A stretch of DNA of 64,000 bases from Bordetella ansorpii (GTDB lineage: Bacteria; Pseudomonadota; Gammaproteobacteria; Burkholderiales; Burkholderiaceae_B), in assembly GCF_900078705.1 (NCBI RefSeq), contig NZ_FKIF01000007.1, positions 1 through 64,000 on the forward strand, in the 5' to 3' direction. Under the pieces are notes generated by a model. It did no database searches and was not told the DNA's origin. It worked only from the letters and a program-made list of their open reading frames with translations. Position 1 is the first letter of the stretch. Every line of letters begins with the position of its first letter. Of this stretch, positions 51,025 through 59,198 are shown one piece after another. The position numbers and the translations under genes are program-made.

Positions 51025-51861
51025 ATGGAGATCATCGATTTCAGGCTGCGCCCGCCCGTGGGCGGCTTCCTCGACACCCTGATGTACAACGCCGGCGAGC
51101 GCCGCGACGGCTTCACCCGCACGGTGGGCTTCGAGCCGTCTCCCGCCGCGCAGCGGCAGTCCATGGACCTGCTGCTGGCCGAGATGGACCGCGCCCGCGT
51201 GGCCCATGGCGTGGTGGTCGGCCGGCTGGCGGGTACGCTGGGCAGCGTCGCCAACGACGATGTGCTGGGCATCATGCGCCAGCACGGCCCGCGCTTCATC
51301 GGCGCGGCTTCCATTGATCCGACCTCGCGGCGCGGCGCCTGCGACACCATCGACCGGGCGCTGGAGCAGGGCTTCAAGCTGATCAATATCGAACCCGGCG
51401 CGTACCCGGTGCCCATGTACGCGGACGACCGCAGGCTGTATCCCATCTACGCGCACTGCGAAGACCGGCAGGTGCCGGTGATCATGATGGTGGGCGGCAC
51501 GGCGGGCCCGGACCTGAGCTATTCCGATCCCATCCGCACCGACCGGGTGCTGGCCGATTTCCCGTTGCTGAAGGTGGTGGTGGCGCACGGCGGCTGGCCC
51601 TGGGTGAACGAGATCCTGCACATCGCGTTCCGCCGGCCCAATCTGTACCTGTCGCCCGATATGTATTTCTCGCGCATGCCGGGCTGGGAGGAATATGTGC
51701 GCGCGGCCGACGGGTTCCTGGCCGATCGCATGCTGTACGCCAGTTCGTTTCCGTTCTGCCCGGTGCAGGGCTACCGGGAGTGGTTCGAGACGCTGCCGCT
51801 GCGTCCCGAGAACCGCGAGAAGGTGATGGCCGGCAACGCGCGGCGCCTGCTGGGGCTGTGA
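51025..51861 (+). CDS. Amidohydrolase family protein (amidohydrolase_2 type)
   Basis: A 278-residue TIM-barrel protein. It starts with MEIIDFRLRPP instead of the DxHxH metal pair that begins many members. It carries VVVAHGGWPWVNEIL, LYLSPDMYF and LYASSFPFCP at the later strands, where DxD or SD would be expected. Relatives include lactonases and non-oxidative decarboxylases such as 6-methylsalicylate decarboxylase and 2-pyrone-4,6-dicarboxylate hydrolase. The weak first metal motif suggests an atypical or metal-poor site. It probably processes a ring-opened, lactone or carboxylate intermediate of the same pathway. Confidence 0.75.
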   Translation: MEIIDFRLRPPVGGFLDTLMYNAGERRDGFTRTVGFEPSPAAQRQSMDLLLAEMDRARVAHGVVVGRLAGTLGSVANDDVLGIMRQHGPRFIGAASIDPTSRRGACDTIDRALEQGFKLINIEPGAYPVPMYADDRRLYPIYAHCEDRQVPVIMMVGGTAGPDLSYSDPIRTDRVLADFPLLKVVVAHGGWPWVNEILHIAFRRPNLYLSPDMYFSRMPGWEEYVRAADGFLADRMLYASSFPFCPVQGYREWFETLPLRPENREKVMAGNARRLLGL

Positions 51862-51988
51862 GCGCCGATGGCCCGCGGCATCGCGCCGCGGGTCCGTGCG
51901 GCGCGGACCGTCGCCAGGACACGCTCGTCTACAATCGCCCGCACACGTGCCCCGGCAGCCGTTCGCGGGCCGCCGAACCCGGAGCCCC

Positions 51989-52870
51989 ATGGACGTCAAG
52001 ACCCTGTACACCCTCGTGGCCATCGCCGACCACGGCAGTTTCGCCGAGGCGGGCAAGGCGATCGGCCTGTCGCTGTCGGCGGTCAGCATGCAGATGCGCG
52101 CGCTGGAAGACGAGCTGGGCATCGTGCTGTTCGACCGCACCCGGCGTCCGCCGGTGCTGACGGCCAGCGGCGTGAACCTGATCGACCGCGCGCGCGACCT
52201 GATCGCGCACTGGGAGAGCCTGAGCGACAGCCTCAAGCGCGATGCCGCCAGCGGCGTGCTGAAGCTGGGCGCGGTGCATACCTCGGTGTCGGGCGTGCTG
52301 CCCCTGGCATTGCGCCACCTGCAGAAGCACGGGCAGGGCATCGAGATCCGCCTGACCACGGGCCTGACGCACGAGCTGGAGATGGCGGTATTCCATGGCC
52401 AGTTGGACGCGGCGGTGGTGACCGAACCCGAAGTCAGCCGGGGCGACCTGGCGTTCCACGCCTTCTTCGAAGAGCCCATGGTGGTGATCGCGCACAAGGA
52501 CGCCGCGGGTGATACCGACCAGGCGCTGCTGCGCGACAACCCGTATGTGCGCTTCAACCGCATGGCGCGCGTGGGACGCATGGTCCATGCCGAGATGGAG
52601 CGGCGCGGCCTGCCGGTGGCCTCGTCCATGGAAATCGATTCGGTCGAAGGCGTGATCGCCATGGTGGCCAACGGGCTGGGCGTGTCGGTCGTGCCCAATC
52701 GCGGCGTGGCCAACGAGTTTCCCGCCACCATCCGCACGGTGCCGTTCGGCGATCCGCCCCTCATGCGCAAGCTGGGGCTGCTGATGCCTCGGGACAACCC
52801 GCGGGCGCATTTCTCGCAGAGGCTGCTGCAGGCGCTGCGGACGGTGTCGGCGCCGAAGGCGCGGAAGTGA
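51989..52870 (+). CDS. LysR family transcriptional regulator (second)
   Basis: A 293-residue LysR protein. HTH: LYTLVAIADHGSFAEAGKAIGLSLSAVSMQMRALEDELG. The effector domain is complete. I chose ATG at 51989, with GGAG upstream, which starts at the HTH. It closes the ThDP-SDH-hydro-lyase-amidohydrolase block, 127 bases after the amidohydrolase, and resembles the LysR gene at the other end of the block. Two LysR genes bracketing one operon suggest two inducers or duplicate control. Confidence 0.87.
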   Translation: MDVKTLYTLVAIADHGSFAEAGKAIGLSLSAVSMQMRALEDELGIVLFDRTRRPPVLTASGVNLIDRARDLIAHWESLSDSLKRDAASGVLKLGAVHTSVSGVLPLALRHLQKHGQGIEIRLTTGLTHELEMAVFHGQLDAAVVTEPEVSRGDLAFHAFFEEPMVVIAHKDAAGDTDQALLRDNPYVRFNRMARVGRMVHAEMERRGLPVASSMEIDSVEGVIAMVANGLGVSVVPNRGVANEFPATIRTVPFGDPPLMRKLGLLMPRDNPRAHFSQRLLQALRTVSAPKARK

Positions 52871-52940
52871 GTTGCACGCCTGAATGGAATTGCCCCGCTT
52901 CACGAAGCGGGCGTTCTCGTCGGCGGCGGCGCGCTCACCC

Positions 52941-54455
52941 TTACTTCGCCGTCGGCATGGCGAACTCCGCGCCCTTGCCGATGCTTTCCGGCCAGCGCTG
53001 CATCACCGACTTCTGGCGCGTGTAGAAGCGTACGCCTTCCTCGCCATAGGCGTGCATGTCGCCGAACAGGCTCTTTTTCCAGCCACCGAAGCCGTGCCAG
53101 GCCATGGGCACCGGGATCGGCACGTTGATGCCGACCATGCCCACCTTGATCTGCCGCGCGAACTCGCGCGCCACGTTGCCGTCGCGGGTGTAGCAGGCCA
53201 CGCCGTTGCCGTAGGCGTGGGCGTTGATCAGGCGCACGGCCTCGGCGAAGTCGGGCACGCGCACGCAGCACAGCACCGGGCCGAAGATCTCTTCCCGGTA
53301 GACCACCATGTCGGGCGTGACGCGGTCGAACAGCGTGCCGCCGGTGAAGAAGCCCTCTTCATGGCCCGGCACCTTCAGGCCACGGCCGTCCACCACCAGC
53401 TCAGCGCCTTCCTCGATGCCGCGCGCGATGTAGCCCTCGATCCGTTCCAATGCCTGGCGCGTGACGATGGGGCCCATTTCGGCGTCGGCTTCCATGCCGT
53501 TCTTGATGACCAGCGAGCGGGCGCGGTCGGCCAGCCTGGGCAGGATGCGGTCGGCCGACTCGCCCACCAGCACCGCCACCGAAATGGCCATGCAGCGTTC
53601 GCCCGCGCTGCCGTAGGCCGCGCCGACCAGGCCGTCGACGGCCTGCTCCAGGTCGGCATCGGGCATGACCACCATGTGGTTCTTGGCGCCGCCCAGCGCC
53701 TGCACGCGCTTGCCGTTGCCGGCCCCGGTCTGATAGATGTATTGCGCGATAGGCGTGGAACCCACGAAGCTCAACGCCTCGACTTCGGGGTGGTGCAGCA
53801 GGGCATCCACGGCTTCCTTGTCGCCGTTGACCACATTGAACACGCCGTCGGGCAGGCCGGCTTCGGTCAGCAGGCGGGCCATGAACAGGCCGGCCGAGGG
53901 ATCGCGCTCGCTGGGCTTGAGGATGAAGGTATTGCCGCAGGCCAGCGCCACCGGGAACATCCAGCACGGCACCATGCAAGGGAAGTTGAAGGGCGTGATG
54001 CCTGCGACCACGCCCAGCGGCTGGCGCATCGTCCAGTTGTCGATGCCGGTGGAGACCTGGTCGGTGTAGTCGCCCTTGAGCAGTTGCGGAATGCCGCAGG
54101 CGAACTCGACGACGTCGATGCCGCGCATGACTTCGCCCTGCGCGTCGCTGAAGACCTTGCCGTGCTCGGCCGTGATGATGGCGGCCAGCTCGTCGCGGCG
54201 CTCGTTCATCAGGGCCAGGAAGCGGTTGAGCACGCGCGCGCGGCGGATGGGCGGCGTGCTGGACCAGCCGGGCAGGGCGGCGCTGGCGGCGGCCACCGCG
54301 TTTTCGACTTCGGCGCTGGTGGCCAGCGACACCTGGCGGGCGACGTGGCCCAGCGCGGGGTTGAAGACGTCGGCGGCACGGCCGCTCTGGCCGGCCACTT
54401 CGCGGCCGTTGATGTAGTGACCCAGCGTGCCCTGGTGCGCGTATGCCTGCGGCAT
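52941..54455 (-). CDS. mmsA: CoA-acylating methylmalonate-semialdehyde dehydrogenase
   Basis: A 504-residue NAD-dependent aldehyde dehydrogenase that oxidises methylmalonate (or malonate) semialdehyde to propionyl- (or acetyl-) CoA with loss of CO2. The catalytic cysteine C288 lies in [11 protein letters not shown], the hallmark of this subfamily. [24 protein letters not shown] and the end [30 protein letters not shown] are also diagnostic. ATG at 54455 follows AAGGAG. It is divergent from an IclR gene and shares its operator region. It may feed on the end product of the neighbouring operon, but it is convergent with that operon's LysR gene and is not part of the same transcript. Confidence 0.92.
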   Translation of the reverse strand: MPQAYAHQGTLGHYINGREVAGQSGRAADVFNPALGHVARQVSLATSAEVENAVAAASAALPGWSSTPPIRRARVLNRFLALMNERRDELAAIITAEHGKVFSDAQGEVMRGIDVVEFACGIPQLLKGDYTDQVSTGIDNWTMRQPLGVVAGITPFNFPCMVPCWMFPVALACGNTFILKPSERDPSAGLFMARLLTEAGLPDGVFNVVNGDKEAVDALLHHPEVEALSFVGSTPIAQYIYQTGAGNGKRVQALGGAKNHMVVMPDADLEQAVDGLVGAAYGSAGERCMAISVAVLVGESADRILPRLADRARSLVIKNGMEADAEMGPIVTRQALERIEGYIARGIEEGAELVVDGRGLKVPGHEEGFFTGGTLFDRVTPDMVVYREEIFGPVLCCVRVPDFAEAVRLINAHAYGNGVACYTRDGNVAREFARQIKVGMVGINVPIPVPMAWHGFGGWKKSLFGDMHAYGEEGVRFYTRQKSVMQRWPESIGKGAEFAMPTAK

Positions 54456-54519
54456 GGCTTGCTCCTTCGATGCTCGTGCGAGGAAAGGCGGATCGGCTGC
54501 AGGACTCGTGATCCGCCTG

Positions 54520-54548
54520 TTGACCGATAGATGATCGTTCAATATACT
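54520..54548 (+). promoter_or_regulatory. Sigma-70 promoter of the IclR gene
   Basis: TTGACC at 54520-54525 and TATACT at 54543-54548 with a 17-bp spacer, the clearest promoter in the window. Transcription would start near 54555, about 26 bases before the iclR ATG. The operator at 54536-54560 covers the -10 box, consistent with autorepression. Confidence 0.7.
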
Positions 54549-54560
54549 GAACGACGTTCA
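54536..54560. promoter_or_regulatory. Probable IclR operator in the mmsA-iclR divergent region
   Basis: Three alternating half-sites: CGTTCA-N6-TGAACG-N1-CGTTCA. The first pair forms a perfect palindrome (54536-54553), and the second and third form another (54548-54560). They overlap the -10 box of the iclR promoter and would also block transcription toward mmsA. IclR proteins commonly bind such multiple half-sites. Confidence 0.6.
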
Positions 54561-54580
54561 TAATCCAGAACAAAAGTACC

Positions 54581-55330
54581 ATGACCGATACCGCGAGTAA
54601 AGTGCCGGCCGTCGTGCGCGCGTTCGCCATCCTCGATGCGTTGGCGGGCAGTCCCCGCGCGCTGGGCATCGCCGATCTCTCCCGCCTCCTGGATCTGCCC
54701 AAGAGCACCACGCACGGCCTCATCCATACGCTGGTGGCCGAAGGCGCCATCCGGCCCGACAACGGCGGCTACCGGCTGGACTCGCGCGTGCTGCCCTGGG
54801 CCACCGGCTTCTCGCAGCAGAACGAACGCGTGGGTCGCTTCCTGCAACTGGTCGAAAGCGAGGCCGCGCTCGAAGGCGAGACCGCCATGCTGTCGGTGGT
54901 CGACGGCGTGGACGTGCTGTACGTGGCCACGCGGCCTGGCAGCAAGCCCCTGTCGGTCAATTTCAAGCCGGGCGTGCGCATTGCGCTGCAATGCACGGCC
55001 TCGGGCAAGGCCATGCTGGCGCTGCTGGACGAAGCCGATTGCGCCGCGCGGGTGGCGGCGCTGCGCTACGAGGCCCTGACGCCGCACAGCCTGTCAGGAC
55101 CGGATGATGTGGCGCGCGAACTCGACAGGGTGCGCGCGCAGGGTTACGCCACCGACGACGAAGAAACCGCGCAAGGCCTGCTGTGCCTGGGCGCGGCGGT
55201 GCGCGATGCGCGGGGCCAGCCCGTGGCGGGCGTGGCGGTCAGCGTGGTGAAATCGACGGTGGATGCGGCCAGACGGCGGGCCTTGCAGGATGGCATCGTG
55301 AATCTGGCGCGGCGGCTGTCGCTGGGCTGA
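54581..55330 (+). CDS. IclR family transcriptional regulator
   Basis: A 249-residue regulator with the N-terminal winged helix (VVRAFAILDALAGSPRALGIADLSRLLDLPKSTTHGLIHTL) and the C-terminal effector domain (VNFKPGVRIALQCTASGKAMLALL, VAGVAVSVVKST). Divergent from mmsA, it probably represses mmsA and itself through the half-sites at 54536-54560 and is released by an aldehyde or CoA intermediate. The 227-bp region after it, up to the GntR gene, contains only that gene's promoter (TATAAT at 55500-55505). Confidence 0.88.
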   Translation: MTDTASKVPAVVRAFAILDALAGSPRALGIADLSRLLDLPKSTTHGLIHTLVAEGAIRPDNGGYRLDSRVLPWATGFSQQNERVGRFLQLVESEAALEGETAMLSVVDGVDVLYVATRPGSKPLSVNFKPGVRIALQCTASGKAMLALLDEADCAARVAALRYEALTPHSLSGPDDVARELDRVRAQGYATDDEETAQGLLCLGAAVRDARGQPVAGVAVSVVKSTVDAARRRALQDGIVNLARRLSLG

Positions 55331-55499
55331 GGCGGGCGGGCTTTTTCCGGCATTATTCATGCACGGCGGTCCTGCCTCTGCGGAATGTCTCCGGAGAAAA
55401 CCGCCGGCATTGGCCCCGGCATCCGATCCGGCGCGACACATACGCGGTTGCATAGATAATCGCCGCATCGCCGGCAAGCTTCAGGCAAGCCTCGAAACG

Positions 55500-55505
55500 T
55501 ATAAT
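55500..55505 (+). promoter_or_regulatory. Possible -10 box of the GntR gene
   Basis: TATAAT, 53 bases before the ATG at 55558. No good -35 hexamer is found at 16-18 bp, so activation or a weak promoter is possible. Confidence 0.35.
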
Positions 55506-55557
55506 CCCGGTTTACCCGCTATTGTTGTTGGCGCAGCCGACGGCAGGTCTCGTCCGT

Positions 55558-56358
55558 ATGAAAAAAACGCAGTCGGCCACGACCAATTCCTTGTCCGGCA
55601 ATACCGGACTGCCGCTTTACCAGCGCGTGGTCGCGGTGCTGCGTGAAGCCATCCTGCGCGGCGAATTCCCCATCGGCAGCCAACTGCCCACCGAGAATGA
55701 ACTGTGCGAACGGTTCGACATCAGCCGCCACACCGTGCGTGCCGCCTTGCGTGAGTTGCGCGCGCAGAATCTGGTGACCTCGCGCCGCGGCTCGGGCACC
55801 ACGGTGATCCATCCCGACGACAACCCGCAGACATACGTGCACCGTACCGGCACCATCGCCGATCTGGTGCAGTATGCGTTGGGCCGCTGGGACATCGTGG
55901 ACAGCGAAATGGTCGAGTTGGACGAGGCGCAGGCGCGGCGGCTGGACAGCGCGGTGGGCGCGCGCTGGCTGCGCATGCGCGCTTGCCGCTACCAGGACGA
56001 ACCGGCCAATCCGGTGTCCTGGACCGAGTTCTACCTGCATGCGGATTATGCGCAGGTGGCGCGCCTGATCGGCAAGGACACGCGGCCGATCCACGAACTG
56101 GTGCAGGAACTGTACGGCGCGCAGGTCGACGAAGTCACCCAGACCATGCGCGCCGTCGAAGTGCCCGAATATGTGGCGCGGCGGCTCAAACTGAAAAAAC
56201 GCTCGACCGTGATTTCGGTCGAGCGCATTTATCGCCTGGCCAATGGCAAGGTCATCGAAGCCTCCACCAATCTCTATCCCGCCGCGAATTTCCAGTTCGA
56301 GATCAAGCTGCGGCGCACGGGGCAACCCATGCCCGCCGAGGCCTTTCCCGGAAATTGA
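55558..56358 (+). CDS. GntR family regulator with UTRA domain (HutC type)
   Basis: A 266-residue regulator. Winged helix: LYQRVVAVLREAILRGEFPIGSQLPTENELCERFDISRHTVRAALRELRAQNLVTSRRGSGTTV. The UTRA ligand domain follows (about 100-260), with LRMRACRYQDEPANPVSWTEFYL and STVISVERIYRLANGKVIEASTNLYPA. I chose ATG at 55558; frames further upstream lack a ribosome binding site. It converges on the amidase operon, whose genes it may control. The operator of that operon may be the GTACGTAC-type motif near 62250 and 62430. Confidence 0.87.
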   Translation: MKKTQSATTNSLSGNTGLPLYQRVVAVLREAILRGEFPIGSQLPTENELCERFDISRHTVRAALRELRAQNLVTSRRGSGTTVIHPDDNPQTYVHRTGTIADLVQYALGRWDIVDSEMVELDEAQARRLDSAVGARWLRMRACRYQDEPANPVSWTEFYLHADYAQVARLIGKDTRPIHELVQELYGAQVDEVTQTMRAVEVPEYVARRLKLKKRSTVISVERIYRLANGKVIEASTNLYPAANFQFEIKLRRTGQPMPAEAFPGN

Positions 56359-56382
56359 GTCCCGGGTTCCTGCCCGGCCCGC

Positions 56383-57723
56383 TCAGCGCAGCATGGGTGC
56401 GCGCAGCAGATGAAAGTCCGTCCGCGCCTGATAGGCCACGCCCGCCTGCATCAGCAGGCTTTCGTTCCACCAGGCGGCTTCCAGTTGCAGGCCGATCGGC
56501 ATGTCGTGGGCGCCCAGGCCGCAAGGCACCGACAGCCCGGGAATCGCGCCCAGCGCGCCGGCATAGGTGTTGCGCGTCACGGCCTTGGTGGCCTCCAGCA
56601 GCGAAGCGCCGTCTTCGATCAGCGGCGCGGTGGCGGGCGAGGTGGGCGACAGCAGGATGTCGATGCCGTCGAACAACTGCTTCAGCTTGCGCTGCCATTC
56701 GCGGCGGAAGCGGTTGGCTTCCGCGTACTGGACGCCCGTCACTTTCAGGCCCGTGCTCATGCGGTCCACCACCGCGCGCGTGATGGTTTCCGGCTGATGG
56801 GTCAGGCGCTCGTGGAACACATTGCAGACGTCCGAGAACACCATGTTGGTCTGGTGCAGGTGGGTCTGCGCGGCCATGGGCACGTCGACGTCCACCAGGA
56901 TGGCGCCAGCGGCTTCCAGCACCTTGGCGGCGGCCATCACGGCCTCGCCCACGCCGGCTTCCAGGCTCTCGAAATAGTGCTGGCGCGGCAGGCCGATGCG
57001 GCGGCCCGCGATGCCATCGCCCAGGCTGGCCAGGACATTGCCGACGGGCTGGTCGGCGGAATTGGGATCGGCGTCGTCATAGCCCGCGATGACGGCATAG
57101 ATGCGCGCCAGATCGGTGACGCGGCGCGCCATGGGGCCGACGCTGTCGTGCTGCTCGCTCACCGGCACCACGCCGCGGATGGGCACGCGGCCATGCGTCG
57201 GACGCAGGCCCGCCACGCCGTTGAAGCACGCGGGCAGCCGCACCGAGCCGCCCGTGTCCGTGCCCAGCGATCCCGTGCAGAAATCGGCGGCGATGCTGGC
57301 CGCCGAGCCGCCGCTGGAACCGCCGGGAATGCGCGCGGCGTCCCAGGGATTGCGGCACTGGCCGCCCACCGCGCTGAACGAACGCGAGCCGAAGGCCAGC
57401 TCGGCCATGTTGGCCTTGCCGACCAGGACGGCGCCGGCACGCTTGAGGCGCGCGACGACCGGAGCATCCTCGGCGGGCAGGTTGTCGCGCAGGAAGCCCG
57501 CGCCCGCGGTCGTGGCCAGGCCCACGGTATCGATGTTGTCCTTCACCGAGATCGTCATGCCATGCAGCAGGCCCAGCGTGTCGCCGGCCTGGGTGGCGCG
57601 GTCCGCGCGGTCGGCGGCGGCCAGCGCCTCGTCCGCCGTGATGTGGGTCATGATGCACAGCTCGGGATTGTACTGCCGGGCTTGTGCCAGTTGTGCTTCG
57701 GTCGCGCTGCGGTAAGTCGTCAT
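56383..57723 (-). CDS. Amidase signature family enzyme (first)
   Basis: A 446-residue amidase. The Ser-cisSer-Lys triad is complete: K61 (SVKDN), S136 (IPGGSSGGS) and S160 (GTDTGGSVRLP). Members hydrolyse carboxamides, carbamates or amidated acids to acid and ammonia. It is the last gene of the set solute-binding protein - amidase - transporter - amidase. The ATG at 57723 gives a normal N-terminus; GGAG lies about 12 bases upstream. A longer open frame runs upstream out of phase with the transporter and is not coding. The substrate is unknown, possibly an amide imported by the adjacent ABC system. Confidence 0.88.
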   Translation of the reverse strand: MTTYRSATEAQLAQARQYNPELCIMTHITADEALAAADRADRATQAGDTLGLLHGMTISVKDNIDTVGLATTAGAGFLRDNLPAEDAPVVARLKRAGAVLVGKANMAELAFGSRSFSAVGGQCRNPWDAARIPGGSSGGSAASIAADFCTGSLGTDTGGSVRLPACFNGVAGLRPTHGRVPIRGVVPVSEQHDSVGPMARRVTDLARIYAVIAGYDDADPNSADQPVGNVLASLGDGIAGRRIGLPRQHYFESLEAGVGEAVMAAAKVLEAAGAILVDVDVPMAAQTHLHQTNMVFSDVCNVFHERLTHQPETITRAVVDRMSTGLKVTGVQYAEANRFRREWQRKLKQLFDGIDILLSPTSPATAPLIEDGASLLEATKAVTRNTYAGALGAIPGLSVPCGLGAHDMPIGLQLEAAWWNESLLMQAGVAYQARTDFHLLRAPMLR

Positions 57724-57752
57724 GATGGAGAGGCTCCGGGTAGTGAATGGCG

Positions 57753-59198
57753 TCAGGCGGCGCGGTTGCGGTCGCGCGCCCACAGGAGAACGGCAATGGC
57801 GGTGGAGCAGAGCAGGAACAGCACGGCGAACGCCGTGCGGCAGCCGCCCGTGAAGGCATGCACCTCGCCCTGCGACACCATGGACAGGCGGCCGGCATAG
57901 GCGGCCTTCTGGCTGGCATGCGACAGGGGCGCGGTGGCGATGCTCAAGGCCAGCGCCGTGCCGACGACCAGCCCCGTGTTCTGCAGGGCGGAGCGGATGC
58001 CGTTGGCGATACCGCGCCGGCCCGGGCGCACGCCCTGCATGATTCCGCTGTTGTTCGGCGTCAGGAACAGGCCGTTGCCGACGCCGACGCAGAACAGCGC
58101 GGGCGCCATCCAGGCATAGGGATCCGGCAGGCCGGTCACGCAGGCCAGCATCAGCACGCCCACGGCCGCGAAGCCCAGGCCCCACAGGCATAGCGTCAGG
58201 TGCGAGTGGCGGCCGATCAGGCGGCCCGACAGGGGCGAGGCCAGCATCATGCCCACCGGCGTGGGCGCCACGGCCAGCCCCGCGGACACCGCGTCGTAGC
58301 CGTGCGCGGCCTGCAGGTACAGCGACACCAGCAGGATGGTCGACACGTTCGCCATCGAGATCAGCATCACGCAGGCATACGAGGCGCTGCGCATGGAGTC
58401 GTCGAACAGGCTGAGGTCGACCAGCGGATGATCGCGCCGGCGCTGGCTGTAAACGAACGCCGTCATGCCAATGATGCCGACGGCCGCGCCCGCCAGGACG
58501 TGCGTGTCGAGCCAGCCGTTCGGCCCTCCCATCGACAGGGCGTAGACCAGGCCGGCCACGCCCGCCATCGACAGGCCGGCGCCGGCCACGTCGAAACGCT
58601 CGTTGTGCGTGAAGGAGGTCTGGCGCAGCGTATGGCCCGCCCAGGCCAGCGCCAGCGCGCCCAGCGGCAGATTGATCAGGAAGATGGAACGCCAGCCGAA
58701 ACTGTCCACCAGCACGCCGCCGATGACCGGCCCCATGCTCTGCGCCGCGGCCGAGATGGTGGCGTTCAGCCCCAGGCCGAGGCCCAGCTTGTGCACGGGG
58801 AAGGCGTCGGCCAGCAAGGCCGTGGTGTTGGTGATGACCGCGGCGGCGCCGATGGCCTGCACGCAGCGGAAGACCAGCAACATGCCGGCGCTCTGCGACA
58901 GGCCGCAGCCCACGCTGCCGGCCACCAGCACGGCCAGGCCCGCCAGGTACAGGCGCTTGCGGCCCAGCAGGTCGGCCAGGCGGCCGAACACCAGGATCAG
59001 CACCGTGGTCAGCAGCATGTAGCTCAACAGGATCCAGCTGGCCTGGACGGGCGAGGCGTTCAAGTCGTCCGCCACCATGGGCAGCGCCACGTTGAGCGTG
59101 CTGGCGTTGATGAAGCACAGCATCACGCCAAGCGTGGTCACCGAAAGAACCCGCCAGCCATATTGCTCGGCGGGTTCGGACTGCAGGATCGCACTCAC
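57753..59198 (-). CDS. DHA2-type MFS transporter
   Basis: A 481-residue membrane transporter with about 14 hydrophobic segments. Motifs: FINASTLNVALPMVADDLNASPVQASWILLSYML, GRLADLLGRKRLYLAG, and GPVIGGVLVDSFGWRSIFLINLPLG. The start is a GTG at 59198: its codon overlaps the upstream amidase stop (GTGA), and no ATG lies nearby. Sitting between two amidase genes, it probably exports a product or imports a substrate of the amidases rather than serving general drug resistance, but this is inference. Confidence 0.87.
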   Translation of the reverse strand: MSAILQSEPAEQYGWRVLSVTTLGVMLCFINASTLNVALPMVADDLNASPVQASWILLSYMLLTTVLILVFGRLADLLGRKRLYLAGLAVLVAGSVGCGLSQSAGMLLVFRCVQAIGAAAVITNTTALLADAFPVHKLGLGLGLNATISAAAQSMGPVIGGVLVDSFGWRSIFLINLPLGALALAWAGHTLRQTSFTHNERFDVAGAGLSMAGVAGLVYALSMGGPNGWLDTHVLAGAAVGIIGMTAFVYSQRRRDHPLVDLSLFDDSMRSASYACVMLISMANVSTILLVSLYLQAAHGYDAVSAGLAVAPTPVGMMLASPLSGRLIGRHSHLTLCLWGLGFAAVGVLMLACVTGLPDPYAWMAPALFCVGVGNGLFLTPNNSGIMQGVRPGRRGIANGIRSALQNTGLVVGTALALSIATAPLSHASQKAAYAGRLSMVSQGEVHAFTGGCRTAFAVLFLLCSTAIAVLLWARDRNRAA

